A stretch of 64,000 bases of DNA from Martelella mediterranea DSM 17316 (GTDB lineage: Bacteria > Pseudomonadota > Alphaproteobacteria > Rhizobiales > Rhizobiaceae), in the NCBI RefSeq assembly GCF_002043005.1, contig NZ_CP020330.1, positions 2,436,001 to 2,500,000 on the forward strand. Reading direction: 5' to 3'. Every line of letters starts with the position of its first letter. Position 1 is the stretch's first letter. Positions 53,623 through 62,915 of the stretch are shown in pieces. The notes below the pieces were generated by a model. That model saw only the letters and a program-made list of their open reading frames with translations, had not been told where the DNA came from and ran no database searches. Made by a program: the position numbers and the translations under genes.

Positions 53623-54213
53623 TCAGGAGCAGCGACGAAGCTGCGCCTCGTAGATCTGGGTCATCTTCTGGGCGCGGGCCGCAGCGCTCTTGGCCACCGG
53701 CCTGCTTTTCCATACCCCGCGGGAATAACCGCTGTGGCCGGAATGATAGGCAAGGTAGAGATTGTAGGGATCGTTGAGCGCGATGCCGTTCCGGATATGG
53801 CTCTGGTAGTGATACCAGGCGATGAAGTAGATCGCATCGCCGAAATCGGTGCGGCTTGCCCCGCGCTGGCCGGCTCGGGCCTGATATTCCGCCCAGGTGC
53901 CGTCCAGCGCCTGCGAATAGCCGAGCGCGCTGGAGGCGCGGGGACCCGGAATGAAGCCGAGGATTTTCTTGCGCGGCGGGCGGGCATGAGAATCGAAGGA
54001 GGATTCGACATAGATCGTCGCCATCAGCACGGAGACGGGCACGCCGTAGTCGCGCGAGGCCTTCTCGGCGTCGCGCCGCCAGTTTTCGAAGATTCCGTTC
54101 TTCTGCGCGAAAATCGCGCAGCTGTTGCCGACATTGCTGACCGTGGTCGAGCAGGAGGCGAGCGCGGCAAGCAAGATCACCGCAAAGAGCGTGGTGAGAC
54201 GACGAATAGACAT
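53623..54213 (-). CDS. Lytic transglycosylase-like lipoprotein
   Basis: 196 residues. The N-terminus has lipobox LAALASC, so it is lipid-anchored. The SLT-like domain has PVSVLMATIYVESSFDSHAR with the probable catalytic Glu at about 70, SSALGYSQALDGTWAEYQAR with the Gly-Tyr-Ser-Gln motif, and YLAYHSGHSGYSRG near the C-terminus. It cleaves or remodels peptidoglycan in the envelope. Not clearly linked to the polymer genes, but its position may be old in this genome. Confidence 0.85.
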   Translation of the reverse strand: MSIRRLTTLFAVILLAALASCSTTVSNVGNSCAIFAQKNGIFENWRRDAEKASRDYGVPVSVLMATIYVESSFDSHARPPRKKILGFIPGPRASSALGYSQALDGTWAEYQARAGQRGASRTDFGDAIYFIAWYHYQSHIRNGIALNDPYNLYLAYHSGHSGYSRGVWKSRPVAKSAAARAQKMTQIYEAQLRRCS

Positions 54214-54424
54214 GGAACCAGCATCTACCCGGCAGGATTTAAGAAAGGGTTCTTAAAAATGGTTAACGACGAAATTGGAGGTTTTTGCCCGTACCAGTCG
54301 TCGTCCGAAAAACGATGAACTTAGCCTTTGACAGACGGACGGCATGACGATAAGGGACCGCCTGATGCAAAAGCGCACAGGCGCTGGTGATGCCAGCCTT
54401 CAACCGCAACATGAGAGGTCGATC

Positions 54425-54814
54425 GTGGCGAAAGCGGAACTCGGAACCAAAAGAACATGCCCCGATACGGGCAAGAAATTCTATGACCTGAACAAGGACC
54501 CGGTGGTTTCGCCCTATTCGGGCGGTTCCTGGCCGCTTTCCTATTTCGAGGATACCGCCTCGATCGCGGTTGTCGAAAGCGAGGAAGAGGAAAACGACGT
54601 CAAGGAAGTCGATACCGAAGAGGGCGATGTCGAGCTGGCCTCCATCGAAGCCTCCGACGACGACAGCCCTTCCGACAACATCCCGGGCGACGATGACGAC
54701 GATGTCGACCTCGATGACGACGACGACGATACTTTCCTTGAAACCGACGATGACGACGATGACGACGACGTCTCCGGTATCATCGGCGTCTCGGATGACG
54801 ACGACGACAGCTAA
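54425..54814 (+). CDS. TIGR02300-family acidic protein
   Basis: 129 residues from a GTG at 54425 (VAKAELGTKRTCPDTGKKFY). The conserved head has CPDTGKKFYDLNKDPVVSP, including a Cys that might have been part of a zinc ribbon. The C-terminal half is nearly all Asp, Glu and Ser. A longer frame starts at 54344 but the GTG start with GAGAGG upstream matches family members. Function unknown; restricted to alphaproteobacteria. Confidence 0.88.
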   Translation: MAKAELGTKRTCPDTGKKFYDLNKDPVVSPYSGGSWPLSYFEDTASIAVVESEEEENDVKEVDTEEGDVELASIEASDDDSPSDNIPGDDDDDVDLDDDDDDTFLETDDDDDDDDVSGIIGVSDDDDDS

Positions 54815-54847
54815 GATCGCTGACGGCGATTATTGAAGATGAAGCGG

Positions 54848-54878
54848 CGCCGGGTTTTTGACCCGGCGTTTTGATTTT
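54848..54878. terminator. Rho-independent terminator after the TIGR02300 gene
   Basis: CGCCGGGT (54848-54855), loop TTTTG, ACCCGGCG (54861-54868), then TTTTGATTTT. Lies 34 bp after the stop of the acidic protein. Confidence 0.82.
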
Positions 54879-55051
54879 GTGGTTATTGAAAAGGGCGCCT
54901 GTTTCAGGCAAGTCCGGCGGAAGATCGGGCCCGGCCGATTTTTTTCCGGCCTTTGATTTTTTGGGGCTTGCATCGGGCGAAAATCCACAGTAACAAGCCG
55001 CCACCCGACGCGAAAACGTCGCTTCGCACCGCCCCGGCGGTCTCGAAGATT

Positions 55052-55127
55052 GGGGCTATAGCTCAGCTGGGAGAGCGCCTGCATGGCATGCAGGAGGTCA
55101 GCGGTTCGATCCCGCTTAGCTCCACCA
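55052..55127 (+). tRNA. tRNA-Ala (GGC)
   Basis: 76 nt with encoded CCA. Acceptor GGGGCTA pairs with TAGCTCC (one G-U). D-arm AGCTCAGCTGGGAGAGC. Anticodon loop ATGGCAT with GGC, T-arm GCGGTTCGATCCCGC. Followed on its 3' side by transposase debris and an islet, as often seen at tRNA genes. Confidence 0.96.
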
Positions 55128-55335
55128 AATTTTCCTTTTTGTGTAAAATGTCACATAGATTGACCTTTTTGTGCAGGCTTTGACCTTTTCGGTCACTTGG
55201 CTTGAGCTTTTGGTCGTTTAGAGCTGCTATGCGGGCTTGGTATCTGGGGTTCAGGGAGAGGGGCAATCCGATCTTACCCCGCTCCGGATCGTCGCTCCGT
55301 GAGATAGGACTAAGCTCGATATACATGCGAGCACG

Positions 55336-55815
55336 ATGGGCACGCTCGGCTTCGAGCTGGAAATCCTCGCCGCTAATATCCTTGCCGAGATAAAGAAGGC
55401 CGAACGGGTCTTCGTCGACGAAACGACGTTGCCGACGCTTGCTCCAGGTTTGGGAGCAACGAAAACAGCCTGGCTGTGGGCCTATGCCAGAGATGATCGA
55501 CCGTTCGGCGGCAGCGGTCCCCCGATGGTTGTTTACCGCTTCGGAGACACTCGAGCCGGCGAATGCGTCGCCCGCCACCTGAATGCGCGCTGGGGCGACC
55601 TGCCGGAAGACTGTTTCGGCCCGTATCAAACCGTCAAGCGACGGTATTACCGGTGGATCGAGCAAGGCGTGTTCGACCGGATCTTCGAGGCAGTCGCGAC
55701 GAACCCTGACACGGAATGGCTCGCCATACGCTCCTCAAACTGGAGCGTGATGTCACGAGCAGGGGTTTCGCGGATCAATCCCCTGGCTGCGTTCCCAAAA
55801 CGCTTTTCCAGTTGA
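55336..55815 (+). pseudogene. Chimeric transposase remnant: IS66 piece joined to IS5-type piece
   Basis: The open frame looks continuous, but the first about 80 residues (VFVDETTLPTLAPGLGATKT, then LWAYARDDRPFGG and GPPMVVYRFGDTRAGE) match the middle of IS66-family TnpC. From about residue 84 it changes to RWGDLPEDCFGPYQTVKRRY and WIEQGVFDRIFEAVA, the N-terminal part of IS5-type transposases. Neither has its complete catalytic core. No inverted ends were found. It is relic DNA on the 3' side of tRNA-Ala. Confidence 0.75.
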
Positions 55816-56025
55816 CCAAAACCTCAGTTTCCAGACGACTGAGTAAACATGTAATAAAACCGAAGAATTATTTGTAAATAATGTAATGTGATATCGAATA
55901 AATAATTATATTACTAGATATATTGTATTTTCTATTTTCACATATATTTTTAATTTGTCGGATACGCACGAATTTAATTGTATATCCAACGAATAAAATC
56001 CCTATTTTTAATGTGGAGAGAGAAA
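55816..56025. promoter_or_regulatory. AT-rich leader of the Ig-repeat gene
   Basis: About 210 bp in which A and T dominate, unlike the rest of the window. Runs such as TAATTATATTACTAGATATAT and AATTATTTGTAAATAATG give hairpin potential. Likely promoter elements are a TTGTCG near 55955 and TTGTAT or TATATC about 17-20 bp later. GGAGAG precedes the ATG at 56026. Such DNA is typical for foreign genes silenced by nucleoid proteins (MucR/H-NS-like). Confidence 0.45.
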
Positions 56026-58428
56026 ATGACACGTAAAACTCAGGAATCCGGTGGGATTTCGGGATGCGGCGGGAGCTTTGTGCCTCCCTCCATTCTGGAG
56101 TACGCATTTGTCAATGTCATTTCGGGACACGGGGTGCCCGGAACGATCGTCAAGCTGACCGATGGCGGCAGTTTGATTTTGGGGTCGGCCACGGTGGCTT
56201 CGGACGCCAGTTGGTCTATTCCGCTGGACCAGCCAACGAAGATGTACACCGTTCTTCGCGCAACGGCATATAACCCCACCAGCGAGAAAACATCCGCGGC
56301 GGCACAGGTCACCGTCGGCGGCGCGCAGCCGGAGATCACGGAGAGTTACGCAGGCAGCGAGGGCGCGGTCGGGATCGCCGCCCGGGCCGCACGGGTTACC
56401 ATTTATGGCCCGGACGGCGAACAGGTTGGATGGGCTGTTCCGGATCCGCGCGACGGCGCATGGCTTGCCCGTTATGCCACAAAGCTGAATGCCGGCGACA
56501 CGGTTACCCTTATCGCAAACGCCGGAAACGGAAATACGTCGGTCCCGGTCACGCTGGTTGCCGGACGCTTTAACGTCACCCATCGCACAGGACGCCGCAT
56601 CGGCGCTTCCGGCGCGGAGCCGGGATCGACCATCATGGTCTATAACGCCGACACCGGCCACCTGATCGACGAGGCGGAAGTGAATGCCGATGGCGAATGG
56701 TCTCTCGACTTCCACCAGCCGCTTGCACCTGGATCCAGGGTCCGCTTTTATGCCGTGAACAGCCAGGGGCTGACGACGAATGCGGTTACCGTTGTCCTCA
56801 GCGCCGCGGCATTGGCGCCTCCGGTGATCTACAAGTATTCCACGCAGGGCGTCTCCGGCTGGGCGCCGCCGAACAAGCAGGTTTACATCCTCGGGCTCGA
56901 CACGGGATGCGGCAAGGCAGTCAATGTAGACAGCCAGGGACAGTGGACGACGGTTGGCGTGAAGACGTTCCAGGAGAACGAAGTTGTCTTTGCCCGCACG
57001 CTTGACAGCGAGCCAAACCAACTGATCCGAGCGCAGGAAAGCGATACAGCGGACAGTTCCATAAACACGTCCGTGACGATCTCCCAGTACAGGCCCAATC
57101 CGCCCACTGTTGAAAAAGTGGAAGAGCAGGGAGCAAAAGGCACCGCCGAGCCGGGCGTATTTGTCTACGCAGCCACGGTCGAGCCATTCGCTCTAGTCGG
57201 CAGTGTGCTGGTTGGCGACGACGGTGGATGGGAGATTGATTTTCCCAACGGCATAAAGAACGGTCAGATGATCGCGTTCAATGCTGTGGCCGATCTTAAC
57301 GTGCTTGCGGGGCTGGCGCCCGATTCGACATCAAACAATATGGTCCATACAGTTGGAGAAGATCCCGCGATTGAGGTCGAAACACCAGTCTTCACAGTTT
57401 ATAACGGGACGGTATTCTCCGGGACGGAAGCAACGCCAAATACGCGCGTTGTTGTTAACCGGGACCATAGCGACTCGGTAGGTAGTGTCAGAGTGGATGC
57501 GGACGGAAACTGGACGTTCTCGGTTACAGGTGCGGATATCGTCGCTGACGGTGTGCAGGTTTATGCAATTGCGGAAGTGCGGCCGGCGGGGTTCCCGACG
57601 TCGCAAAAAACCAAACTCGTGACAGTCGACAGCTATGTGCCCGATCCGCCAGATGTGACGGGTCCATATCCGGATGTCGTCTCCGGTACCGAGGCGGGGC
57701 CGGCCGACCAGTTGCCGAAGCTGAAGATCTATATCGCATACGCATCCCTTCCGGACACGCCTATCGGACCCGGCAGCCCGGTGGATGATGAGCACAATTG
57801 GGCATACGGACCGGCCGGCCTGAAAATCGGCGACAAGATGGTGGCCTGGGCCCAGACGGACGCAGGCAATCAGTCTGCGAAGAAGCCCTTCACGATCCTC
57901 GGCGAGAGCCAGCCTCTTCCGCCGCAGATCCGCAAATATAACGGGAATCCGGTTAGCGGGACGACCTATGACGACGAGGTGACCGTCAGCCTCTACGAAG
58001 ACTCGACCTCCGGAACGCTTCTCGGAAGTGAGGCTCTGACTGCAGGCGTCTACAACTGGTCGATCGATGCTGGCGGGGCTTTGCCGTCCAGCACAAAACT
58101 GGTTGCCATCGTGACCGACGCGCTCGGCAACGTTTCGGATTCCGCGGTGGAGAATGTCGACATGCCACAGCCGAATTATCCGAGTGTCTCGGACATTCAA
58201 CCCGGATACGTCTCGGGTCAGGGTGACCCCGACACGATCGCCTACGCTTACAGTTACGATACAGGCAAACAGCTTGGTAGCGTGACGGTCGGATCGGACG
58301 GCGCTTTCGAAATCCCACTGTCGCCGGAGCAACTTGAAGGCGCTTATATCGTCACCTTCCTGGCAGATGATTCAACGGGAAGCCTGTCACCCTTCTTCGT
58401 TCAGGCCGTCGGATACTCCTATTCCTGA
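56026..58428 (+). CDS. Ig-like repeat surface protein (adhesin-like), no signal peptide
   Basis: 800 residues from the ATG at 56026. About nine tandem modules of 80-90 residues, each with VSGxAxPGxxVxVY, GxWSxxL, and GxxVxAxAxDxxGxxS-like patterns, as in bacterial Ig (Big/Bap-type) domains; for example SGTEATPNTRVVVNRDH and ADGNWTFSVTGA. The N-terminus (MTRKTQESGGISGCGGSFVP) is not a Sec signal. No RTX repeats, barrel or sortase signal were found, so the export route is unclear. Modules resemble those of the next gene. Probable biofilm or adhesion role is inference. Confidence 0.75.
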   Translation: MTRKTQESGGISGCGGSFVPPSILEYAFVNVISGHGVPGTIVKLTDGGSLILGSATVASDASWSIPLDQPTKMYTVLRATAYNPTSEKTSAAAQVTVGGAQPEITESYAGSEGAVGIAARAARVTIYGPDGEQVGWAVPDPRDGAWLARYATKLNAGDTVTLIANAGNGNTSVPVTLVAGRFNVTHRTGRRIGASGAEPGSTIMVYNADTGHLIDEAEVNADGEWSLDFHQPLAPGSRVRFYAVNSQGLTTNAVTVVLSAAALAPPVIYKYSTQGVSGWAPPNKQVYILGLDTGCGKAVNVDSQGQWTTVGVKTFQENEVVFARTLDSEPNQLIRAQESDTADSSINTSVTISQYRPNPPTVEKVEEQGAKGTAEPGVFVYAATVEPFALVGSVLVGDDGGWEIDFPNGIKNGQMIAFNAVADLNVLAGLAPDSTSNNMVHTVGEDPAIEVETPVFTVYNGTVFSGTEATPNTRVVVNRDHSDSVGSVRVDADGNWTFSVTGADIVADGVQVYAIAEVRPAGFPTSQKTKLVTVDSYVPDPPDVTGPYPDVVSGTEAGPADQLPKLKIYIAYASLPDTPIGPGSPVDDEHNWAYGPAGLKIGDKMVAWAQTDAGNQSAKKPFTILGESQPLPPQIRKYNGNPVSGTTYDDEVTVSLYEDSTSGTLLGSEALTAGVYNWSIDAGGALPSSTKLVAIVTDALGNVSDSAVENVDMPQPNYPSVSDIQPGYVSGQGDPDTIAYAYSYDTGKQLGSVTVGSDGAFEIPLSPEQLEGAYIVTFLADDSTGSLSPFFVQAVGYSYS

Positions 58429-58653
58429 GCGAACATGATGGCCGAGCAGTTCGGCCCGAAAAACCAGTCGGCGGGCAATCCGCCGGCTGGCCCCCAAACC
58501 AAAACCGGGCGGCGCACATTCTTCCTGAATGTATCCAGATCAGGAGTGCCCGTTCCGACCTGCACACCCACAGAAACGACGGCAGCCAGGCACTTGTGAA
58601 CCCGGCACGGGAAAAGTGCGCCCTGCCGTCACGGATATCGAGGAGAGAGACTG

Positions 58654-60645
58654 ATGACGTATATGTATACAACACCGCGAGTGCCTGGCGGCTCCGCCCG
58701 GGCGATTGCCGGCAAAGACAGAAGCACGAGACGCTTTGGCACGGCTCTTGTCGCTTCGCTTGCAGGCGCCTTCCTGCTTTCTGCAGCGATTGCAGGGGCG
58801 TCGAACGCGCAGGAGGACCGGTTCTTTTCCGTCGAGCATAGCAACACGGCTCAGGTCGCCGGATCCGGGGGCGTGCCGGGCGCAACCATTACGGCATATG
58901 ATGCCGAAACCGGTGCGGAAATCGGCCACGCTGACGTCAACGGGAACGGAACCTGGGGTATCGTCTTCCCGCAGACCCTTGAAAGAGGCGCTGCCATCAG
59001 GGTCGAGGTGCCTGCCACGCAGACGGAGAAGGCAAGATCCATACCGGTCATTCTTGCAAACGTTCCTGTGTTGCCACCGCAAATCAATTACTTTTCCACT
59101 TCGGGCCTCGGCGGCTATGCGCCGGCGAATGAACACGTTCTGGTTCAGGCGGCCAGTGGCGGACAATTGAAGATCCCGACTGCTCCCGACGGTTCATGGA
59201 AAACCGGAGGGCAGCTCTCACTATACAGCAATGAACAGGTCAGCGCTTCCACACAGGACAGTCAAGGCGACCAGTCGATCTCCAGTCAGGTTGATATTGG
59301 AGGAGAGCGGCCGAACCCGCCCTATAACATCGCGTTGAGCAATTCGAACGCGAGTGGCATGTCCGGTCCCAATGAACTTGTCACAGCGTTTTTATCTGAC
59401 GGCACAGTACTCGGGTGGGATGAGGCCGACGCGAGTGGCAACTGGGAATTTAGCATTATGTTTCCAGTCTATAACAACCCGGTTTTCTTTGCCGCGGCCA
59501 GCCAGCGCTTTGGCTCAGACTACACAACGTCGGTTTATGCAATTCGCCAACAAGGTGTTGACATCGCCAGTCCGGTTATCAACCACGCAACCACTACAAG
59601 CATTTCAGGCACAGAAGCAACGCCGGGTACACGCGTTTGGGTCTATAAGGATCACGGCAGTTCGGTGTCCGCAAACGCGGCCACCGTGCAGGCAAACGGA
59701 GACTGGAGCGTTACACCCGACGAACCGCTTGAAACCGGCACGGCAATCTACGCCTTTGCAGAATTGGCGAATAAGCCTTTCGTAGGCTCTCAGCTCTCAC
59801 ACTTTGCCATCCTTGGCGATGAAGAATCGGCAACGGTGAATTATATGCCGTATGTTTCTTTCATGGTTGATAGCTCTGAAAGCATAATTACTTCTGAATT
59901 TGATCTTGAGGTTGATATCGTTCAAAGTTATCTCGATAAAATGAAAGGCGTTTCTGTGCTTGATGCTGGCTTTGGGCATAAGGCCAACAAAAGCATAGCG
60001 ACTCACATATCTGCATTTGTGATCGTTGATGCGGAGTCATTTGATATTGGTAATACCGATTATCAATATGTCTCCGAATATCCAGGATTTTTTGACCCTT
60101 CGATCTTCGATGGCCAGCCATTTGAACAGGCGTTTTTTTCGAACAATACGACTCTGGATGACCTTAGCAATACGATAGGAAGTTGGGGACGACCCAGCGG
60201 GCTCTCTGTAAATCTCAGTGGCTTTGTCTGGGGCGTGCAGACCGTTTACAATACTCAACCCTCGGCAACACATCCTCAAGCTCTGGGAATGTACAATGAT
60301 GTGAAAGCGGCAATGGCCGTTGTATTTGCTGACGGCTATGACAACGCACCGAACGAGGGAGGTCTGACGCAGGCATTCGAACAGAATGACACCTGCAGCA
60401 TGGTTGCGCAGACACTGCAAGGTAAAGGTCTGAAATTTGAACCTTACTGGGTGACCGTTAACGGCACAAATGGCGAGTCTCAGCCGGTTAATACGTCGTT
60501 TCTGACGAGTTGCTTCCATGGCGCAACAGTCAATACGTATAATACAAATGGCGATTTGTCTCCTGACGGAGTTGAGGGCGCTGCTGATGACGTTTTCAAC
60601 GCCATTATCACCCTTGGGAACAGCGTGCCGCGCGCAACGCAGTGA
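58654..60645 (+). CDS. Secreted Ig-repeat protein with VWA-like C-terminal domain
   Basis: 663 residues; GAGGAGAGAG precedes the ATG. A long N-region signal peptide ends after about residue 53 (AFLLSAAIAGASNAQ). Four Ig-like modules (about 57-395) follow, one with SGTEATPGTRVWVYKDHGSS, parallel to SGTEATPNTRVVVNRDH in the previous protein. From about 400 VSFMVDSSESI has the MIDAS DxSxS pattern of von Willebrand A domains, with AMAVVFADGYDN later. The C-terminal coding DNA is more AT-rich than the first half. A terminator follows. Confidence 0.75.
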   Translation: MTYMYTTPRVPGGSARAIAGKDRSTRRFGTALVASLAGAFLLSAAIAGASNAQEDRFFSVEHSNTAQVAGSGGVPGATITAYDAETGAEIGHADVNGNGTWGIVFPQTLERGAAIRVEVPATQTEKARSIPVILANVPVLPPQINYFSTSGLGGYAPANEHVLVQAASGGQLKIPTAPDGSWKTGGQLSLYSNEQVSASTQDSQGDQSISSQVDIGGERPNPPYNIALSNSNASGMSGPNELVTAFLSDGTVLGWDEADASGNWEFSIMFPVYNNPVFFAAASQRFGSDYTTSVYAIRQQGVDIASPVINHATTTSISGTEATPGTRVWVYKDHGSSVSANAATVQANGDWSVTPDEPLETGTAIYAFAELANKPFVGSQLSHFAILGDEESATVNYMPYVSFMVDSSESIITSEFDLEVDIVQSYLDKMKGVSVLDAGFGHKANKSIATHISAFVIVDAESFDIGNTDYQYVSEYPGFFDPSIFDGQPFEQAFFSNNTTLDDLSNTIGSWGRPSGLSVNLSGFVWGVQTVYNTQPSATHPQALGMYNDVKAAMAVVFADGYDNAPNEGGLTQAFEQNDTCSMVAQTLQGKGLKFEPYWVTVNGTNGESQPVNTSFLTSCFHGATVNTYNTNGDLSPDGVEGAADDVFNAIITLGNSVPRATQ

Positions 60646-60698
60646 AAACCCCGATTTCAGGCTCTTCCTGGAAGCTGAAAACCGGAAGGACAAGTGAA

Positions 60699-60730
60699 AA
60701 TGGCGACCGAACCATCCGGTCGCCATTTTT
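60699..60730 (+). terminator. Strong terminator after the VWA-like gene
   Basis: AATGGCGACCG (60699-60709) pairs with CGGTCGCCATT (60717-60727) around a 7-base loop. T residues run from 60726 to 60730. Confidence 0.88.
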
Positions 60731-60759
60731 ATGCCATTTCGAAGATGGAGGCGCGGGCG

Positions 60760-60957
60760 TCACCACCGGACGTGGAAGCCGAGATTGCCGCCATAGCTAT
60801 AGGACCCGCCGCCGAAGCCAGTGGAAGCCGTTAACTCGCCATGGAGACTGTATAGAATGTCATTCGCGCCTTCCCGGTCATAGGTTCCACCGAAGCCGAT
60901 CTCGCCGCTAAAATCGTCGAGTGAGGAACTGAGAAACCAGCCACCCCAGCCAAGTCA
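60760..60957 (-). pseudogene. C-terminal fragment of an autotransporter beta-barrel
   Basis: Reading leftwards, GWGGWFLSSSLDDFSGEIGF is followed by GGTYDREGANDILYSLHGEL and, at the end, SYGGNLGFHVRW before a TGA at 60760-60762. Alternating hydrophobic strands and a C-terminal aromatic Trp are those of the last strands of an autotransporter (AT) barrel. The frame is closed by a stop just before, so passenger and most of the barrel are gone. It is a leftover rather than a gene. Confidence 0.65.
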
Positions 60958-61080
60958 ATCTTCAAAGCATTGAACTAAAAGACAGTTTTATTTGTTCCCT
61001 TGCACCGTTTCTCGACCTGAAGGCCGCAATCAAGCTGCGCAGCGTTTCTCATGGACAATCCTTGCGGATGTCGGATGCCT

Positions 61081-61200
61081 TCACCGTGACGGATGTAAGT
61101 TCGCTGGTGTAGACATGCGCCCCCATCCGCCATGGACAACGGATATCTCGTCGATGAAGACGAGACGGTCCGATTGCTCGCGCATCCGCGGCTGACGCTA
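61081..61200 (-). pseudogene. IS630-like transposase scrap
   Basis: About 38 codons read QPRMREQSDRLVFIDEISVV before drifting and ending. RLVFIDE is the second-Asp region of IS630 (DDE) transposases (FIDETW). Too short for certainty; surrounding DNA from 60958 to 61290 shows no complete gene. Confidence 0.5.
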
Positions 61201-61292
61201 TATTTTCCGGGCTTCGGCGATATCAGTGCGTTCCCCGTCAATTCCGGCAGGTGATATCGGACTGCGTTTCGACCGCTTTTCAAACCGATGAT

Positions 61293-62306
61293 CTAAGTCG
61301 CTGCGCTTGCGGGACGCACCGAGCTGCGTTCGACCAGGCGTACGGGGATGAAGTGGTGGGAGGAGGGGGCGTTGGCCGGGCCGGTGATGGCTTTCAGCGT
61401 GGCCTGGGTCAGCGAGGACAGCGACTGGCTGACGGTAGTGAGCTGATGCGAGGACCAGTCGGAAATCGGCGCGTCGTCGAACCCGATCACGGAGACATCG
61501 CCGGGAACGGAGAGACCGAGTTCGTGGCGGGCGGTGTTCATCACGCCCAGCGCGATTTCGTCGGTGACCCCGAAAATTCCGTCGATGCCCGGCTTGCCGA
61601 GAAGCCCGTGGGCGGCCGCGATCCCGGTCTCGTAAGTGTTGCGCCCCTGGCTCCACTGGGTGACCGGAATACGATGATCCTCCATGACGGCAATGAACGC
61701 TTCCGCGCGTGCGAGTTTGGCGGAGGTGCGGGAGCCGGACAGGACAACGGCCACGTTGCTGCAACCGGCCGCAATCAGCCGCCGCGCCGCCAGCGCGCCG
61801 CCGGCCGCCGAATCCGCCTCGATCTGATCGACAAGACCGATCTTCTCCGGCAGCGGCCGGTTGATGAGAACGAGACGCGTGCCATTGGCCGACGCCAGCC
61901 GCATCAGCGTATCCGGCACGGCTCCCGACAGAAGGACGACCGTGCGGACCCTGTATTCAAGCAGCTTTGCAACGGCATTTTCCATGTCGTTCTGCTGACC
62001 CGCCAGATTGAGCAGCATGCATTGCAGCCCGTTTGCGTAGAGCGCCGCCGTCAGCGCATCGACCTGGGCGGAGATATAGGGGTTGGAGAGGTTCGCGCCG
62101 ACAAGGCCGACGAGATCCGAGCGTTCCTTGTGCAGCGTGCGTGCAAGGAGGTTGACGCGGTAGCCAAGCTCCTCCGCCGCCTGCATCACCCGGGCGCGGG
62201 TCTTGGGCGCAACGCTCGCGCCTTCGGTGAATGTGCGCGAGACGGCGGAGCGGGAAACGCCGGCGAGGCGGGCGACATCGCCCGCGGAGATGAATTTTTC
62301 GGCCAT
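61293..62306 (-). CDS. LacI-family transcriptional regulator
   Basis: 337 residues. N-terminal helix-turn-helix DVARLAGVSRSAVSRTF at about 9-25 and hinge LGYRVNLLARTL. The periplasmic-binding-like core has LVGLVGANLSNPYISAQVDA, and GVTDEIALGVM, SVIGFDDAPISDWSSHQLTT and TVSQSLSSL. It follows the phosphatase gene by 7 bp in the same direction and so probably controls the transport/phosphatase operon it belongs to. Ligand unknown. Confidence 0.92.
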   Translation of the reverse strand: MAEKFISAGDVARLAGVSRSAVSRTFTEGASVAPKTRARVMQAAEELGYRVNLLARTLHKERSDLVGLVGANLSNPYISAQVDALTAALYANGLQCMLLNLAGQQNDMENAVAKLLEYRVRTVVLLSGAVPDTLMRLASANGTRLVLINRPLPEKIGLVDQIEADSAAGGALAARRLIAAGCSNVAVVLSGSRTSAKLARAEAFIAVMEDHRIPVTQWSQGRNTYETGIAAAHGLLGKPGIDGIFGVTDEIALGVMNTARHELGLSVPGDVSVIGFDDAPISDWSSHQLTTVSQSLSSLTQATLKAITGPANAPSSHHFIPVRLVERSSVRPASAAT

Positions 62307-62313
62307 GCTTCAC

Positions 62314-62913
62314 CTATATCGCGTGTTCCGCGCCAAGCAGGCCGCGCAGCCTGACCTCTTCGGCAAGGGCGAGCATTGGCGGCAGCGGGTAGCTCTCGTC
62401 GAGCTCGCGCAACTGTCTCAGATGCGCAAGAGCGCTCTCGAAGCTGGCGAACCGGTCGCGGGCGAATGTGGAAAGCCACAGCGCGATCAGCGCGACCGAG
62501 CGCGAGCGTCCGCCGCGGCAATGGACCAGAATATTGCCCTTGCGATGGCTTGGATAATGCGGTTTCGAGGGGACATAGCCGCGCATCAGCCCTTCGATCG
62601 TGAACACGCCTGCCGCCAGAAGATGCGGATCGTTGCCGTCGCCGTCGATCATCCCGATCTGGTAGCGGCGGATATGGGTGCCGTCCGGAAGCAGCAGCGG
62701 ACCGGGAAACATGTTGATCGAGACGTTGAGGGTTTCCGTGATCCCGGCGTCGAGAAGGCAATCGGGGTCTTCGGCGGCCGCAAGATTGCCGAGAAACAGC
62801 GTCTTTGCGTGCGGTCCGACGCCGTCGATGACCGGAAACAGAAGCGGCCGATCATCCTCGCGCGCTTCATTTTCAGGCACGTGGTCGGGAACGCCGAGGC
62901 GCTTTTCTGTCAT
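62314..62913 (-). CDS. Dual-specificity-type protein phosphatase (DSP fold)
   Basis: 199 residues from the ATG at 62913. The CX5R signature is NILVHCRGGRSRSVALIALW, with the catalytic Cys and Arg; the general acid Asp may be one of those in GMIDGDGNDPH. KTLFLGNLAAAEDPDCLLDA and TLNVSINMFPGPL match the DSP entry. Substrate could be a phosphoprotein or, given the ABC/MBL operon, a phosphorylated small molecule. Two bases from the MBL gene. Confidence 0.85.
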   Translation of the reverse strand: MTEKRLGVPDHVPENEAREDDRPLLFPVIDGVGPHAKTLFLGNLAAAEDPDCLLDAGITETLNVSINMFPGPLLLPDGTHIRRYQIGMIDGDGNDPHLLAAGVFTIEGLMRGYVPSKPHYPSHRKGNILVHCRGGRSRSVALIALWLSTFARDRFASFESALAHLRQLRELDESYPLPPMLALAEEVRLRGLLGAEHAI

Positions 62914-62915
62914 CG

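Noticed and set aside
54541..54783. Ser-rich minus-strand frame opposite the acidic protein
   Set aside because: Complement of Asp codon repeats (GAC/GAT); a low-complexity artefact.
55063..55665. 200-codon minus-strand frame reaching into tRNA-Ala
   Set aside because: Its C-terminus (SGIEPLTSCMPCRRSPS) is the well-known false translation of a tRNA gene; the rest is opposite transposase debris.
58429..58653. Possible small gene between the two Ig-repeat genes
   Set aside because: Only short frames without ribosome sites; a GTCGGCGG/CCGCCGGC hairpin near 58466-58486 lacks a T run.
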